A stretch of DNA of 64,000 nt from Nigrospora sphaerica. Its lineage: Eukaryota > Ascomycota > Sordariomycetes > Amphisphaeriales > Apiosporaceae. Location: contig JAGVVL010000017.1 of the NCBI GenBank assembly GCA_018287875.1, positions 1-64,000 of the forward strand, in the 5' to 3' direction. The notes under the pieces are model-generated. The model did not search any database and had not been told where the DNA came from. It saw nothing but the letters and a program-made list of their open reading frames with translations. Both the position numbers and the translations under genes were made by a program. The stretch's first letter is position 1, and the number at the start of each line of letters is the position of its first letter. Shown here one piece after another: positions 44,313-56,086 of this stretch.

Positions 44313-46842
44313 ATGGACCGCGACACATCCGACCATCGCGACGCGTTTGGAAGGAAAACGACAATCTCGAAAAATGCATGGGCGCAGGAGAGATTCTTGA
44401 GACCTCTTGACGGCCGATTATCCCCGCTCGTTGTGCAAGGGAGTAGCGATGGCTTCCCGTACAGCACTGGCGGGCGCGAGGATTTGGGTACGTGGAAGAG
44501 AAGCGGGCCTGCTCCTATAAATGTGTCAGCAATCATTCGCCTGGTTGGTTGGACGTACTCTTCCTCGGTGGCCCTGAAATGGTTGCCCTCATGTTGCCTG
44601 CTCCTGATCATGGTAAGTTACTTGGATCCAGTCTTACATCTACTTGCCTCTAACGTGGCAACCTAGCTTTTGTGGCCGCAAAACCTCGAGGGAAACCTTC
44701 GAAACAACGGCGGCTACGACCCCGTACGGGCCTTTGATGACGACTATCCCAGAGTGGCGCGGAACATCAAGGAGAGTCGGGGCAGTGCCAAGAAGACCGG
44801 CGTTCGCAGAAAGTCTGATGAGGAAGCGGGATTGCTCCTTACTACTGAGGGTTATGAAATGGCGCCCATTAGGTCCCGATCCTTGGCCGCATCTGCTACA
44901 TCGGCCGCTTCTCCCGCCGGCATTGACGATGACTTCGACGACCTCCCCTCTCGCCATTCCGGACCGCGTTGGCTCTGCTTCCTTCAATTTGACGCCATGG
45001 GGCGGGTAGTAGGCTACCAGACACGCCTAGTAGCCGATTGGATCCAGGAACATGGCGATGCCGACACGGACTTCGTGTTCGTGTCGTACACGCGGAAGCA
45101 ATTCTGTGTGACCACACCGCAAGAACTGCAGAAATGGAACGTCGACCCGGCCACCCGCGAGGCTCTTATCCAAATCGCTCGAAAGGACCGGGAGACACTT
45201 ATTCAGTACGGTATCGAGGCGGCTCGCGCAGCCGGGAAGAAAGCCTTCTGGCTGGACTATGAATGCATCCGAGACGTCGACGGCCTGTCCAAAGCCACGA
45301 GTCAGAGCGACGATGTTTACAGGATATGCGATATCGTCCGCGCCGCGCATTCAATGGTCATTCTCGTGGGTCCCTCGGTCGACAGCAAGACAACGCCCAG
45401 CGCCACGGAAGAAACATACGACCCAGAAGCCATGCTGCACTGGCTGCAGGTATGGGGAACGCGCCTGTGGACCCTTCCTGAGATTTTGCTTGTGTCACCA
45501 GAAAGGCGCGTGAAAATATACGCAATCGGTGGGCCTGTTACCGAGTGGTCGAAACGACATTTCGCTTCGCGCGCCGTCTGGCGTGATGGGAAGCTTGTCC
45601 GCCAGCTCATCGACCATTACGAATCCTCCATCCACCTGCAACCCCTGGAGCTCGTGAGCATTGCGCTGGAGTGCTTCTCCGGCCGGCAAACAGACCAGTT
45701 CAACCAGGGGGATATTGTGTACGCCCTGATGGGTCTCCTTCGCCGGAGGCCAGCCGTTGACATGTCGGATACGAGTTTCATTGCATTTGCCCGCGTCTCC
45801 CTCGCTAACGACTCTGCGGCTCTTCTGGAGCGCCTTATTTGTCTGCAGCCCACCCGCCAGGACCTGGTTTGGTATGACCAGAGCGACTTCTGGTCTGCGA
45901 AGCTATGGGATATCGAGCCGAGGTGCCAGGTGGCGGGGATTGTGGACGATGAGACAATTATACTCGACGGCGCATACGGCGCCACGATACAGTGGGATAC
46001 CAGTAAGATGCACTGCTCTTCAACCATGACCAAGTATTGACGCTTTTCGGTTAGTGGAGCAGATATACTTCTTTAAACGCCCGACTCTTCTTCGAACCTT
46101 CGGCAAAATAATTGTTCGAGGAGCGCCTCTTTACGTCATCATGGGATTAGCTATAACGATCCCGGGGTCGGAAATAGCGCAGCAGATGCCGGGGTCAGAT
46201 ATGGCGTTCTCAGGGTTATACACGGCGCAGCAGATGCCGGCGACGAGTAACATTCTCCTCGCCTTCGGTCTGATTTTCCTGATACCCGCACTTATTACCA
46301 CGCTTTTCATCCCTGCCCTGTTGCGCCACATCTACCTGGGCAAGTTTTGGACGTGGCAGGCTCACTTTGTCGGTCTCGAGGGAGTGCCGTCCGACCTTGA
46401 CTTTATCGAAAAGCGCCTCTTTGGGACCGCCAGCAACCGACTGCGGTGGAGCGCCGCTGGTAGTGCCCTCTCCCAGCATGCGCCGTCCGTAGACGACGTC
46501 GACGAGCGCCGCGGCCTGCATCCTCTCGAGGCGACGGCGGACCTGAGTGCTGGTGGCGAGGAAGGTCACGATGCCCAGTCCCTCCCCGTTTTCACCCTGG
46601 TTGATACGTTTTCGATGACGGTCATGGCATTCCGTGCAGCACGGCCACCGAGCGCCGTCATCATCCTCGGCCAGGAGGGAGGCATGCAGCGTGCGGCCTT
46701 GTGCTCATATGACTGGCGGCGCAACACATTTGCAAGAGAACAAGTTATTCGCCTCAAAACGACCGTCTTGGATCGCATGCCGAGGATAGACCGGTTTCGC
46801 TTTTCGCTGAAGCGCAGGTCACCGGGGGAACCCCAGCATTGA
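44313..46842 (+). CDS. HET-like fungal membrane protein, three exons, intact
   Basis: Exons 44313-44612, 44667-46002 and 46055-46842 give 807 residues. Intron 1 (44613-44666) has GTAAGT, a CTAAC branch site and TAG. Intron 2 (46003-46054) has GTAAGA, TTGAC and TAG. Both joins keep the frame, and intron 2 contains the stop that ends the unspliced frame. A hydrophobic stretch lies at about 85-104. The conserved soluble region has FVFVSYTR (236-243), FWLDYECIRD (294-303), LWTLPEILL (367-375) and GDIVYALMGLLRRRP (448-462). These resemble the HET-domain blocks (W-I-D-x-x-C-I, R-x-W-T-x-Q-E) but are diverged. Two membrane segments follow at about 568-582 and 612-635, then a cytosolic tail. HET proteins act in non-self recognition; function here is unproven. 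Codon use is normal with no RIP damage, unlike its neighbours. The start could be further upstream. Confidence 0.8.
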
Positions 46843-47650
46843 AATACCGATAACGATTGGAAGTGGAGGTAGTTACAGGGAGGTATAGTAATGCGTATCT
46901 GATGCCAATCCTGAATTTTCTTGAACCAGAGGCACCGAAGAGAAAACCATCACATGACGCAGCTCACGAACGTGGAGTGGCTGCTTACGGCGTCATGCCA
47001 AATACTAAATGATGCAAGGGCGTGGGATTAGATAGCCATGCCCACAGAAGGAGTACGCAGTCGAAAAAATTAACAGGATACTCATGGTATGGGTCGTCGG
47101 GGGGTCGTGAGAAGAGCGGCCCGTCCCAGGCATCCCGAGGGCAGCAGTCACCCTTGAAGCCAGACCATTGACCGAGCCCGCCTAATCAGCGCGGCGATGA
47201 ATCTGAATACTCGGAGCGCTGAAGGGCCCGTGGTCACCCCTTCGTCAAAAATAGCCCGGCTTATCCTCCTAGTTATCGATCGTCGTGTCATGGACGATCA
47301 ACGGTAATGGCGAAGGTCGGAATTAGCTCATTGGTAGCAGGCCGACCGCGAATGGGCCCGTGACGGGGATTATCTACTGAGAATGCAAGAGCCGAAGGCA
47401 TCAGGTAATAGGGTTCCGTAATGCTATCACTTCTAGGCGTACCTATCTTCGGAGTGAGATCCTGGGGCTTCACTTAACTGGACGTTCTGAGGTCCGGATA
47501 TTGTCGGCCGATAATCATGATACAGAAGAATGAATGCTGCATCACGAGTCCCACTAAGTATCTCTCTAGTATGATATCCCACTATGGATAGAAAGGTGGA
47601 GCGGGCACGGAATCAAAATAGAGCATAGACTAGAACTGACATCTGGCAAA
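46843..47650. other. No gene recognised
   Basis: About 800 bp downstream of the HET-like gene with no domain, repeat or tRNA that I can support. Confidence 0.5.
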
Positions 47651-47829
47651 GGATTATTATTATTATTATTGTTCTTACACCTAGCGACCTATTTAGGCCA
47701 TGAGGACCCCCTGCGCATCTTAGCCTAGGAAAACCGTTCCTGGCTGACGTCCGGCCGGGTGAAAAACCTAGGTTCCGCTGCTTCGTACCGCTTTTATCTA
47801 CTCTTTGACCTGCTATACCGAGATCGGGC

Positions 47830-50800
47830 TCGGCGCGCCCGCTTCCTAGCTGATAAGTTGATTCGCTAGCTGGAATATGTCCAGCCTTCCGGAGCGGAGT
47901 AGCTATCTGGCGATAATTCCTGCTTTTCTTAAGGTGTCGAGTATCCTGTCCGTGTTTATCAGTCCTCCTAGAGCTTGGACGAGATGCTCTCGTCTTTCTC
48001 TTTCCCGTGGGCAGAAAACGAGGATATGCCGGACAGTCTCCCTGCCCTAACCGTAGACGCACCAGGGGCTGTCGAAGCCTGGGACCCTACGTTTAAAAAG
48101 GAAGTCTCGCAGCCTAATCTTGCCAGTCCTCGCTTAGATAAGGATAGAGCTCTCGGCCTTATAGAGTCCTTTATAGAGCTTAAGGACGTGCTTATCTGGC
48201 GGTATCTTAATTGCTATCAGGGTTCGTGCTGTTCGATTTTGCTACGCTTGTTGCTATCTTTAAAGCTAGTCTCTCTCCTTAGCTTTATATGCTGAGTCTC
48301 CAGCTAGCTATTCGTTTAGCCACCTCTTACAGTCGGGAGCGTCGGGGCCTTTCGGTCTGCGCTGGCGAGTCGGTCTTGTTAGGATCCATCTAGCTGCGCT
48401 TTCGTATCTCGCTTAGATGAGTGATGCGATACGCGGCTGTTGGAGCCTCTCTTCCGATGCCGCCACCCTTCTGTTGAGCCACGTGTCTAAGGGGGACACG
48501 TAAGCTTCCGTTTCTAGTACTGCGGTGGCCGTGGCTTTGAAAGCTCCTTTAACCCTTCGGAGGCACTCTATCTAGACGTCTTTGAGTGCCTTGGCTCTAT
48601 TTTTCGAGATCTGGCGGTGCCACTCTGAAGCTCCATAGCCTATCGCAGACCGTACGACGACTGTGTAGACTTGGCGGGCTCGCTGGAGAGACGCGCCCTA
48701 TATCGAGCCGGCTATCCGGTCTAGAGCATAGACCTGCGTCGCCATCTTCTTCGATATCAACTGGATGTGGACGTCCCAGCGGAGACGTCTATCCACCTAG
48801 ATGCCAAGGACGCGGCAGAAGTCTTCTAGTTCGATTTCGTGACCTTCTAAGGCTATCTTCGTGTCCGGACCTTTCCGTCTTCGAGAAAAGTGGACTAGGT
48901 GATATTTCTGTACTGCGAAGGTCATGCTGTGGCTGACTGCCTATTCCTTACAGATCCTGTGAGCGGCTTCCAGCCGCTCGCAGTAGTGGACCGGTTAGAT
49001 AGGAAGCTTCGGATCTAGCTGATAGTCCATATAGGGACCCTTAGCGCTCGCAGGTTAGCGAGAAGCCTTCCATGGTCGACGGAGTCGAAAGCGCCCGAAA
49101 TATCCAACGATAGAAGGGTTGCTACGCCTCCATGTTTCCAGGCTGTGCGGACTAGGTCCGTTAGCAACCGCAAGGCCGTTTCTATAGAGCGGCCTTTCCG
49201 GTTACCCATCTGTTCGTCCGGGAGCAGTCCGTTCTCTTCGGCAAAGCTAGCTAGCCGTTACGCTAGTAGGCTCTCGATCGCTTTCCCTATAGTGTTGAGC
49301 AACGCGATAGGTCTCCATCCGCCGGCTTGGTGGTACTCGTTTAGCTGTTTTCCTGGCTTCTGGAGGATAACGGTGACTGCTTTCCGGAACGCTCTTAGAT
49401 AGTATCCTATATGCCAGCACGCTTCCGCTAAGGAGGCCAAGGCCTGGAAGAGGGGCTTTCCTAAGCGTTTAAGGAATCCGTTCGGAAGCTGGTCTAGTCC
49501 AGGTGCCTTCCACTAGCCTGCCTTAGTAAGGACGTCTTGGACTTGTTCTGCTGTCACTTTGCCGTCCATATCGAGAGGCGCTGCAAGCCGGTTTATTATT
49601 TGGAAGCCGTTCGGCCTAGCCTTAGGGAGAGGGTAAAATCTCTCGCGGAAGGCCTCTGTTTTCTCCTTATAGGTCGTTGCTTCGCCACACAGTGTGTGAA
49701 GAGTAGGGACTACTGGGGGTAACGGCGGCGCCGCTCCTTCTGTTCTAGCCTATCTCGCAATATTCCAGACGCCAGCTAGCTGGCTAGAAGCCTTATGGAG
49801 CATATATCTCCAGGTTGCTGTCTTTGCCTCGCGGATTGCCTTCTTTTTAAGGAGGGATGACTGCCGGAGGGCTCGCCAGGTTGCGTCCGTCTGGTCGGAA
49901 AGCCATGTTTGCTGGGCTCGTCTCTCCTCCTCTATAGCTCTTTCCGTGTCGTGGTTCCACTAAGCCTTGCCTCTCCCCTTAGAGTGGCGGAGGGGGGCAA
50001 CTAGGTCGGCTATCCGAGTTAGCTCCTTAGTTAACGTCTCGGTGTAGCTATCGATTTCTTCTGGTGTCTCGAGTCGCCTTGGCTGTGGTAGGTGTGCCGC
50101 CTCTGCCTTCGCTTGGTCGTAGTCAGCTGTTTTCCAGCTGCGTCGTGGTCTGTCTTAGCGGTCTATATGAGGTCCAGCCACGCGTATCACCTGAGGGAGG
50201 TGATCGGATCCTGCGTACGGTGCATATCCGTCATAGGCGACCCGGAGATCGTCTGTGGCCCAGGCTAGGTCGATCGTAGAGTCTGCGCATTTTTTTCGTG
50301 TCCATGTCGGTGTTCCAGGGGGTGTGATCAGCTGGAGTCTCCAGGATTCTGCTAGCTGGAGCAGCTTATCAGCTGCCCTATGGGGTCGGACGTTGTATCC
50401 TCCCCAGACGGGGTGGTGGACGTTGAAGTCTCCCACGAGGACTGTTTGTCTTAGCTGGGGTTCGGTATAGAGGGCTTCGATAGCGGGCAGGTCCAATCTG
50501 CTGGTGGACCCTGGGGGAGGCGAGTATATACAGACGACCGTTATGGGACCGTCTGGTAGTTGGATTGTGATACGACACCTATTTAGCTGCGCCTCGTATA
50601 TCCACTGCGTTAGGGTGTACTTCTTATTAATATAAATGTATGCCCTACCTCCCTTAGTTACGTAGAGTAGGTAGTATAGAGAGGATCTCGGGTAGTAAGT
50701 GGTCGGCATATTTGGGTTTCGCCAAGGCTCTTAGATAGCTAGGACGTCGTACTCTTCAGAGATGGCATCGACTACTGGGATCTGTGCTTTCTTGCTTTTC

Positions 50801-50835
50801 TGCGTGTTCCAGTGTAGGATCCTTAGCGCTGTCAT
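47830..50835 (-). pseudogene. LINE-B ORF2 (endonuclease-RT), copy 3
   Basis: ATG at 50835. An uninterrupted 184-codon endonuclease piece (50155-50709) has VLVGDFNVHHPVWGG, STIDLAWATDDLRVAYDG and GSDHLPQVI. RT pieces at 49258-49440 (WRPIALLNTIGKAIESLLA) and 49015-49209 (NRKGRSIETALRLLTDL, LSLDISGAFDSVDH) are readable. The stretch corresponding to GVPQGSPLSPILF through FVDDTNL is missing, so the enzyme cannot be active. Confidence 0.88.
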
Positions 50836-52190
50836 AGTCGAGCGTGGATACTGTTTAGCGTTAACTCCGGTGTTTCGATGTCCATATCGTCTATCTCTTC
50901 GTGGGTTCTGCTGCGAGCTCTGCCAGTGCTTCTAGTACGGCAGCTAGTTACTCGACGCTTCCGCGGCTATACTGTCTGCCAATCTTCAGCTGTTGGCTTA
51001 GGGGGTTCTTACGAGGGCAGTGCGAATCCCTTCGGTCTCGTAATATAAGCAGCCTTGGCGATCTGGACCTGCTCCTGGCAGACTGGACACTCCTTAGACC
51101 ACGTAGTGTGTGGTCCTCGGTATGCTGGACAGCAATATCGGCTCTGATTCTCCGTTTCCGGGCATTCTTTTTCCTTGTGTTTAGTTAAGGAGCAGAGCCC
51201 GTATTGTCGTGCATGGCGGCAGACTCGGGCAATGTGTCCATATCGATAGCAGCAGTAACACTACTTAAGCTGCGCTCCTTCAGCGAAAGGCTCGTATGGA
51301 TAATAGCCATACTGCCAGATGAGGCCGTCTCGGCATAGTTGTTCTGCTTATTGGACTGTGGCGACTGCGATATATAGAGTTGTGACCTTCCTAGACGACG
51401 TCTTAGCGTTACGAGGGAGCTTCGCTTTTAGGACATCGATAGGGCCGCCAGGCTGGTTTCGGAGTTAGGCTTCTAGCTGCCCCTGGCTCACCTCTATGGC
51501 TTCCTTGTTGATACCATGGGCCACCACTAGGATCTTTCTCTTCTAAATGGAGGCACTCTCTCCGAAGTCCTCGGCGGTCCAGTTAAGGTCGGCTTCTAGG
51601 GCTTGTTTCTCCGCCGCTATCTTACATGTGATGGCGTAGTCTCCGCTAGGGAGCTTACGTGCTGCTACTGCTGCCTCTCTCCCTGCGGCGGTGTTGATCT
51701 TGCGAACGATCTCTATGTAGGTGCGTCCTTTTGTCTCTATAGCCTTAACAGTGATCTCTCGTTCCTGATAGGGAGGGAGCGCCTTAGCTATCTAAGGGGC
51801 TCTAAGTGAGGGAGCGCCGGTTATAGCGGTGGCATCGGCAGCGTATATCTTAGGAGCCTTAATATGCTTATAGATAGCCTGAAGCGTGTTCTCGATAGTA
51901 TCGATGCGTCTCTCGATGCTAGTCTGGCTGTCTGGTTCCTTAGCTGCCGCCTCGAGGACTGGGATGGCGGCTTATATAGCTGCGACTAAGGTGGCAACGT
52001 CGGAATCACTAGCTAAGAAGCGTCTAAGGCTGTTTACAGTGCTGCGAATGGCTTCTGGACTGCGTCCAGGTGCCATGTTGCTGCTTGGCGATAGCGTACG
52101 CGAGTCTGGAGGCGACGGCTGGGGTGGTGGGGCGGGGCGTTGGGGGTTCCCGCCACCCGCGCTTTGCCTCGAGGGTGGTGGATCGACCAT
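50832..52190 (-). pseudogene. LINE-B ORF1 (gag-like), copy 3
   Basis: Starts MVDPPPSRQSAGGG at 52190, open for 72 codons and then interrupted by TAG/TAA. It is colinear with the intact ORF1 at 61285-62643, including the CCHC-like knuckle region near 51.1-51.3 kb. It ends in TGA overlapping the ORF2 start as ATGA (50832-50835). Confidence 0.85.
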
Positions 52191-52300
52191 TTCTAGGGTA
52201 AATGGGGCCCTAAGAACAGTTTCCGGGCTATCCGGTGGGTTTCAGAGTCGTGGTTGTGAAGTTATCGCCGTGTGGGGTCGGTTTCGAGAAGTTTTTTTTG

Positions 52301-52626
52301 GCTCACCTGATAAGAACATGACAAGGCTGGGTAATGCATGCCGATTTGCGGGACGGATGGCGCTGCAGTCAAGGATGCTGCTGGTCCAAGGCGCTGCAGC
52401 ACAGCCTGCTTCGGCCATCAAGACCGTGAGATGTCGTCCCCTCGCCCTCCATGTACGACGACTGTTCTACCAATAGCCATGTGTTGAGGTTCAATACGCC
52501 TGACCACTTCATAGCCGCGTCGTTCGATCGTGGTTAAGATAGAGTTTGACCTGCCGGAGCGTGAACGTGGGTTCGTTTGGGCCCAGCCAAGGATATCAAC
52601 CATGGACATTACCCCGCAACATCAAC
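52301..52626. other. Short unassigned spacer between LINE-B copies
   Basis: Non-repetitive, un-RIPped-looking sequence of about 320 bp with no recognised gene. Confidence 0.5.
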
Positions 52627-53203
52627 CCCCGAAAAACTTTTTCGAAACCGACCCCACACAGCGATAACTACACAACCACGACTTTATAAGCTACCGGATA
52701 CCCCGGAAACTGTTTCTAGGGCTTTATATAGCCTATAAATGGTCGATTCACCACCCTCGAGGCAAAGCGCGGGTGGTGGGAGCCGCCATAGGCCCGCCCC
52801 ACCCCCCAAGCCGTCACCTCCGGACTTAAGAACACCATCGCCAGACAGCATTACAGCACCTAGACACAGTCCAGAGGATATACGCAGCACTATAGACGAC
52901 TTCAAACGCTTCCTAGCTGTTGAAGTCAACATTGCGGCCTTAGCCGCAGTACTTCAAGCCGCTATTCCGGTCTTAGAGACGGCGGCCAAGGAATCGGACA
53001 ACTAGCCTAGCGTCGAAAGACATATCAATGCTATCGAGAACACGCTGCAAGCCATCTATAAGGAAATTAAAGCTCCTAAGACGTACGCTGCAGCCGCTAC
53101 TTCCCCTATCGCCGCCCCGGCGCCCAGGGCCCCCCAGGTAGCCAAGACTCTGCCTCCTCGACACGAACGGGAGGTAACGGTCAAGGCCGCAGGAACTGAA
53201 GGC
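52627..53203 (+). mobile_element. LINE-B 5' fragment, + arm of an inverted pair
   Basis: Begins GAAAAACTTTTTCGAAACCG, the family 5' end, then the ORF1 start at 52739 (MVDSPPSRQSAGGG). It breaks off inside ORF1 at about 53205. Its first roughly 320 bp are nearly identical to the reverse complement of 53208-53507. Confidence 0.88.
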
Positions 53204-53507
53204 CGCAATGTTAACTTCACCAGCTAGGAAGCGTTTGAAGTCGTCTATAGTGCTGCGTATATCCTCTGGACTGCGTCCAGGTGCTGTAATGCTGTCTGGC
53301 GATGGTGTTCTTAAGTCCGGAGGTGACAGCTCGGGGGGTGGGGCGGGCCTATGGCGGCTCCCACCACCCGCGCTTTGCCTCGAGGGTGGTGAATCGACCA
53401 TTTATAGGCTATATGAAGCCCTAGAAACAGTTTCCGGGGTATCCGGTAGCTTATAGAGTCGTGGTTGTGAAGTTATCGCTGTGTGGGGTCGGTTTCGAAA
53501 AAGTTTT
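53204..53507 (-). mobile_element. LINE-B 5' fragment, - arm of an inverted pair
   Basis: Carries the same private variants as the + arm (GGATACCCCGGAAACTG, a TATATAGCCTATAAATGG leader), so the two arms derive from one another. The ORF1 start is at 53401 on the minus strand. Only the 5' end is present and no LINE 3' tail is attached. Confidence 0.88.
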
Positions 53508-53990
53508 CCGCCGAACGTGAAGTGTCCACCTGCAGTTGACGCTAGCCTGAAATGAAGTCTGAATTCTGGGTCGGCCGAGGTTGCCAGTCTCGCCAGTGCT
53601 CGCCAGCCCGTGTGAACAGTCCTACTGGGAAACCCTGCTAACAAACGGGAAGAAATACCACCACGATGAAAAAGACAATCCCATCCTATCCATTGAACCA
53701 TCGACAGCCGATTTCCCCCCAGCCCAAGCAAAGATCACTCTACCCATTCCATCCCAATCCCAATCTTCCGTTCTCACACGGTACTCGTCGTCATATGTAC
53801 TTGCACTTGGGAAGCGCAGAATCTGCGGGTTCACCGGTATCCCAGTACTCTTCCGTACCAACCGCTGGACCGTAACCACAAGTTACTTGTTGGTGGCCCC
53901 CCGAAAACAGCAGAGCGGCCACTCTCAGGCTCACCCGAAGTGTCAGAACCAGCAGGCATCTCGGCGCGCAGGCCGACGAGCTTAACTGGG
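53508..53990. other. Unassigned, un-RIPped spacer
   Basis: About 480 bp with open but unrecognised overlapping frames on both strands and no repeat match within the window. Confidence 0.4.
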
Positions 53991-53999
53991 ACACCAGAC

Positions 54000-56086
54000 C
54001 GGAGCATAGCTCCCCAGAGACTGCATGGTCAATCTCCAGACCAGAGGATAGCTCCTCAGAGACTGCAAGGTCAGACTCCAGAGACGGATCTACAAGAAGA
54101 GATCCATGACGAAATTATTGTTCGGCCTCTTGACGAAGAGACGGACTAGAGACCGCCTGAGAGCCGCAGAGCAACTAGGGGTAGGAGATTCCGAGCCTCA
54201 CAGCCGACGAAACCGGCGAGGAGGAGCTCGAGACTCCAGAGAGAACAGGAAACGGATCAGCAGTCGTTCCTTTCGCTGCTATTCGGGCTTAAGGAGATAA
54301 CCCAATAAGAGACTGGTCATCTCGATGCTCTCCTAAGCACCTGTCTCGCTAAGGAGGCCACAAACCAAGATGAGGACCTCCTAAGAACCATTCATGCGCG
54401 AATATTCGCGTCAACACGGTCTTAAATAGCACTCAAGGAGCTAAACGAGCTAAGCGGACCGCAGGCTTCGCTCCTCCACCCAAGTTCTGGCGTGAATTAG
54501 CTACTCACCCTAGAGGAGAGCAGTTTAGATAAGCTACTAAGCTCGAGATCGATAAGGCAGTGGCTATGAAAGCCTAGGAGGAGGTTCCAGACGCTCCCTC
54601 GCTCTTTAAGCTGCCCTTAAAATGGGTTTTCACCGATAAATTCGATAAGAACAATAAGCACCTTCGCTGCAAAGTAAGGATCTGTGTATAAGGAGATAAG
54701 CAGATTGTCACTTCATTAGCCAGTATGTACGCTGCCATGTTAGCCTCGAAGTCCTTCAGGATTATCATAGCCTTAGCAGCCTACTTCGACTGGGAAGTTA
54801 GACAGTTCGATGTTGTTAACGCATTCCTAAACGCACTTTTCGTAGAAAACTCCGAACTAATCTTCGTGGAATATCCACCAGGCTATGAAAGGCCAGGATA
54901 CTGTCTTAAGCTGAACAGAGCACTCTATAGACTCAAGGAATCACCTTAATTATGGTTCCGAGACTTCTCGAGCTCACTTCGAAGACTTGGGCTTATCAGC
55001 ACACCTAAGGAACCCTGCCTGTTCTATAACAAGAAACGCACGATCTTCGTTGTGTTCTATGTGGACGATTTCCTAGTCTGTTATAGCCCACAAGCTAAAA
55101 AGGAGGCACTCGCCTTAATCGAAGCCTTTAAGGGGATTTATAAGCTAAAGGACTAAGGATCTGTGGGCTACTACCTGGGGGTTAGGGTCACTTGTAAGAG
55201 AAACGAGGGATTACTCTGGCTCTCGCATGACAGCTATCTTGAGAAGATAGCGAGGCGTTTTGACCTCCAGGACGACAAGTCACCAGCGACGCCACTCCTG
55301 TCCACAGCCTTGGAAGCTTATCAAGATACTGCTCCAGCTCACCGAGTTAAAGCTTATTAGGAACGCGTTGGGAGCATCCTCTACAGCGCTATTATAATCA
55401 GGCCGGACCTTTCCTTCGCCTGCTCACAGCTATCTCGCTTCCTTACGAATCCAAGTTAAGAGCATCTCGAGGTAGCTGACCGGTATATACGGTACGCGTT
55501 TAACACTCGATACGTGTTGATACGCTACGGAATAAAGAAACCAGTGCAGTCTATCCCACAGGCGCTAGTTATCTCAACGGATGCTTCATTTGCAGACAAT
55601 CCGGAGACGCGTCGTTCTTCCCAGGGATACCTTATCCAGCTATTCGGAGGACCAGTAGCCTGGAAGGCCAGCCGACAAGCGACAGTTACCACTTCCACCA
55701 CGGAGGCAGAGCTTCTGGCGCTCAGCGAGACAGCCAAGGAGACCATGGCACTTCAGAGGCTATTTAGAGACATCCAACTCGCCCTGGACGCGCCTTTCAG
55801 CATCTCCTGCGATAACTAGCAGACGATACGCCTTGTCATTGGCAATCAGGAGAGGGTATCTACGAAGCTAAGGCACGTTAATATACACAACCTCTGGCTC
55901 CGCCAAGAATGCTCCAGGGGCTCATTTCAATTGATCTATCTCGCCACAAAGGACATGCCAGCCGACGGACTAACGAAGAATCTACCACGGGCGAAATTTG
56001 AGCAATTTAGAGCGACTCTCAACCTTCAGGACATCCGACAAGCGATCGAGGAAGCAGAGAATGGAAAACAACGCATATGGATTTCT
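54000..56086 (+). pseudogene. Copia-type pol relic (reverse transcriptase and RNase H)
   Basis: Readable from about 54460: FWRELATHPRGEQF, LKWVFTDKFDKNNKHLRCKV, ASMYAAMLASKSFRIIIALA, VRQFDVVNAFLNALF, then RT catalytic FYVDDFLVCY (55.05 kb), GYYLGVRV, and Copia RNase H STDASFADNPETRRSSQGYL (55.58 kb), TTSTTEAELLALSETAKE and DMPADGLTKNLPRAKF. Stops (mostly TAG/TAA) and frameshifts break it, and gag and integrase are not recognisable. Open pieces include 54725-54949, 55163-55360 and 55514-55819. No LTRs were found around it. Confidence 0.88.

Larger units (their letters stand above)
47651..52300 (-). mobile_element. LINE-B copy 3, nearly full length
   Basis: The 5' end (AAAACTTCTCGAAACCGACC on the minus strand) lies at about 52300 and the 3' tail (ATT)n at 47656-47671. 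ORF1 and ORF2 are both present but carry stops. The segment for the RT catalytic aspartates is deleted at about 48983. Confidence 0.9.

Noticed and set aside
47319..47400. tRNA-like start GGTCGGAATTAGCTCATTGG
   Set aside because: An A-box-like segment is present but no anticodon arm, T-arm or acceptor pairing could be formed.
53581..53985. 134-codon + strand frame before the Copia relic
   Set aside because: Overlaps other open frames on both strands, with no recognisable domain or codon signal.
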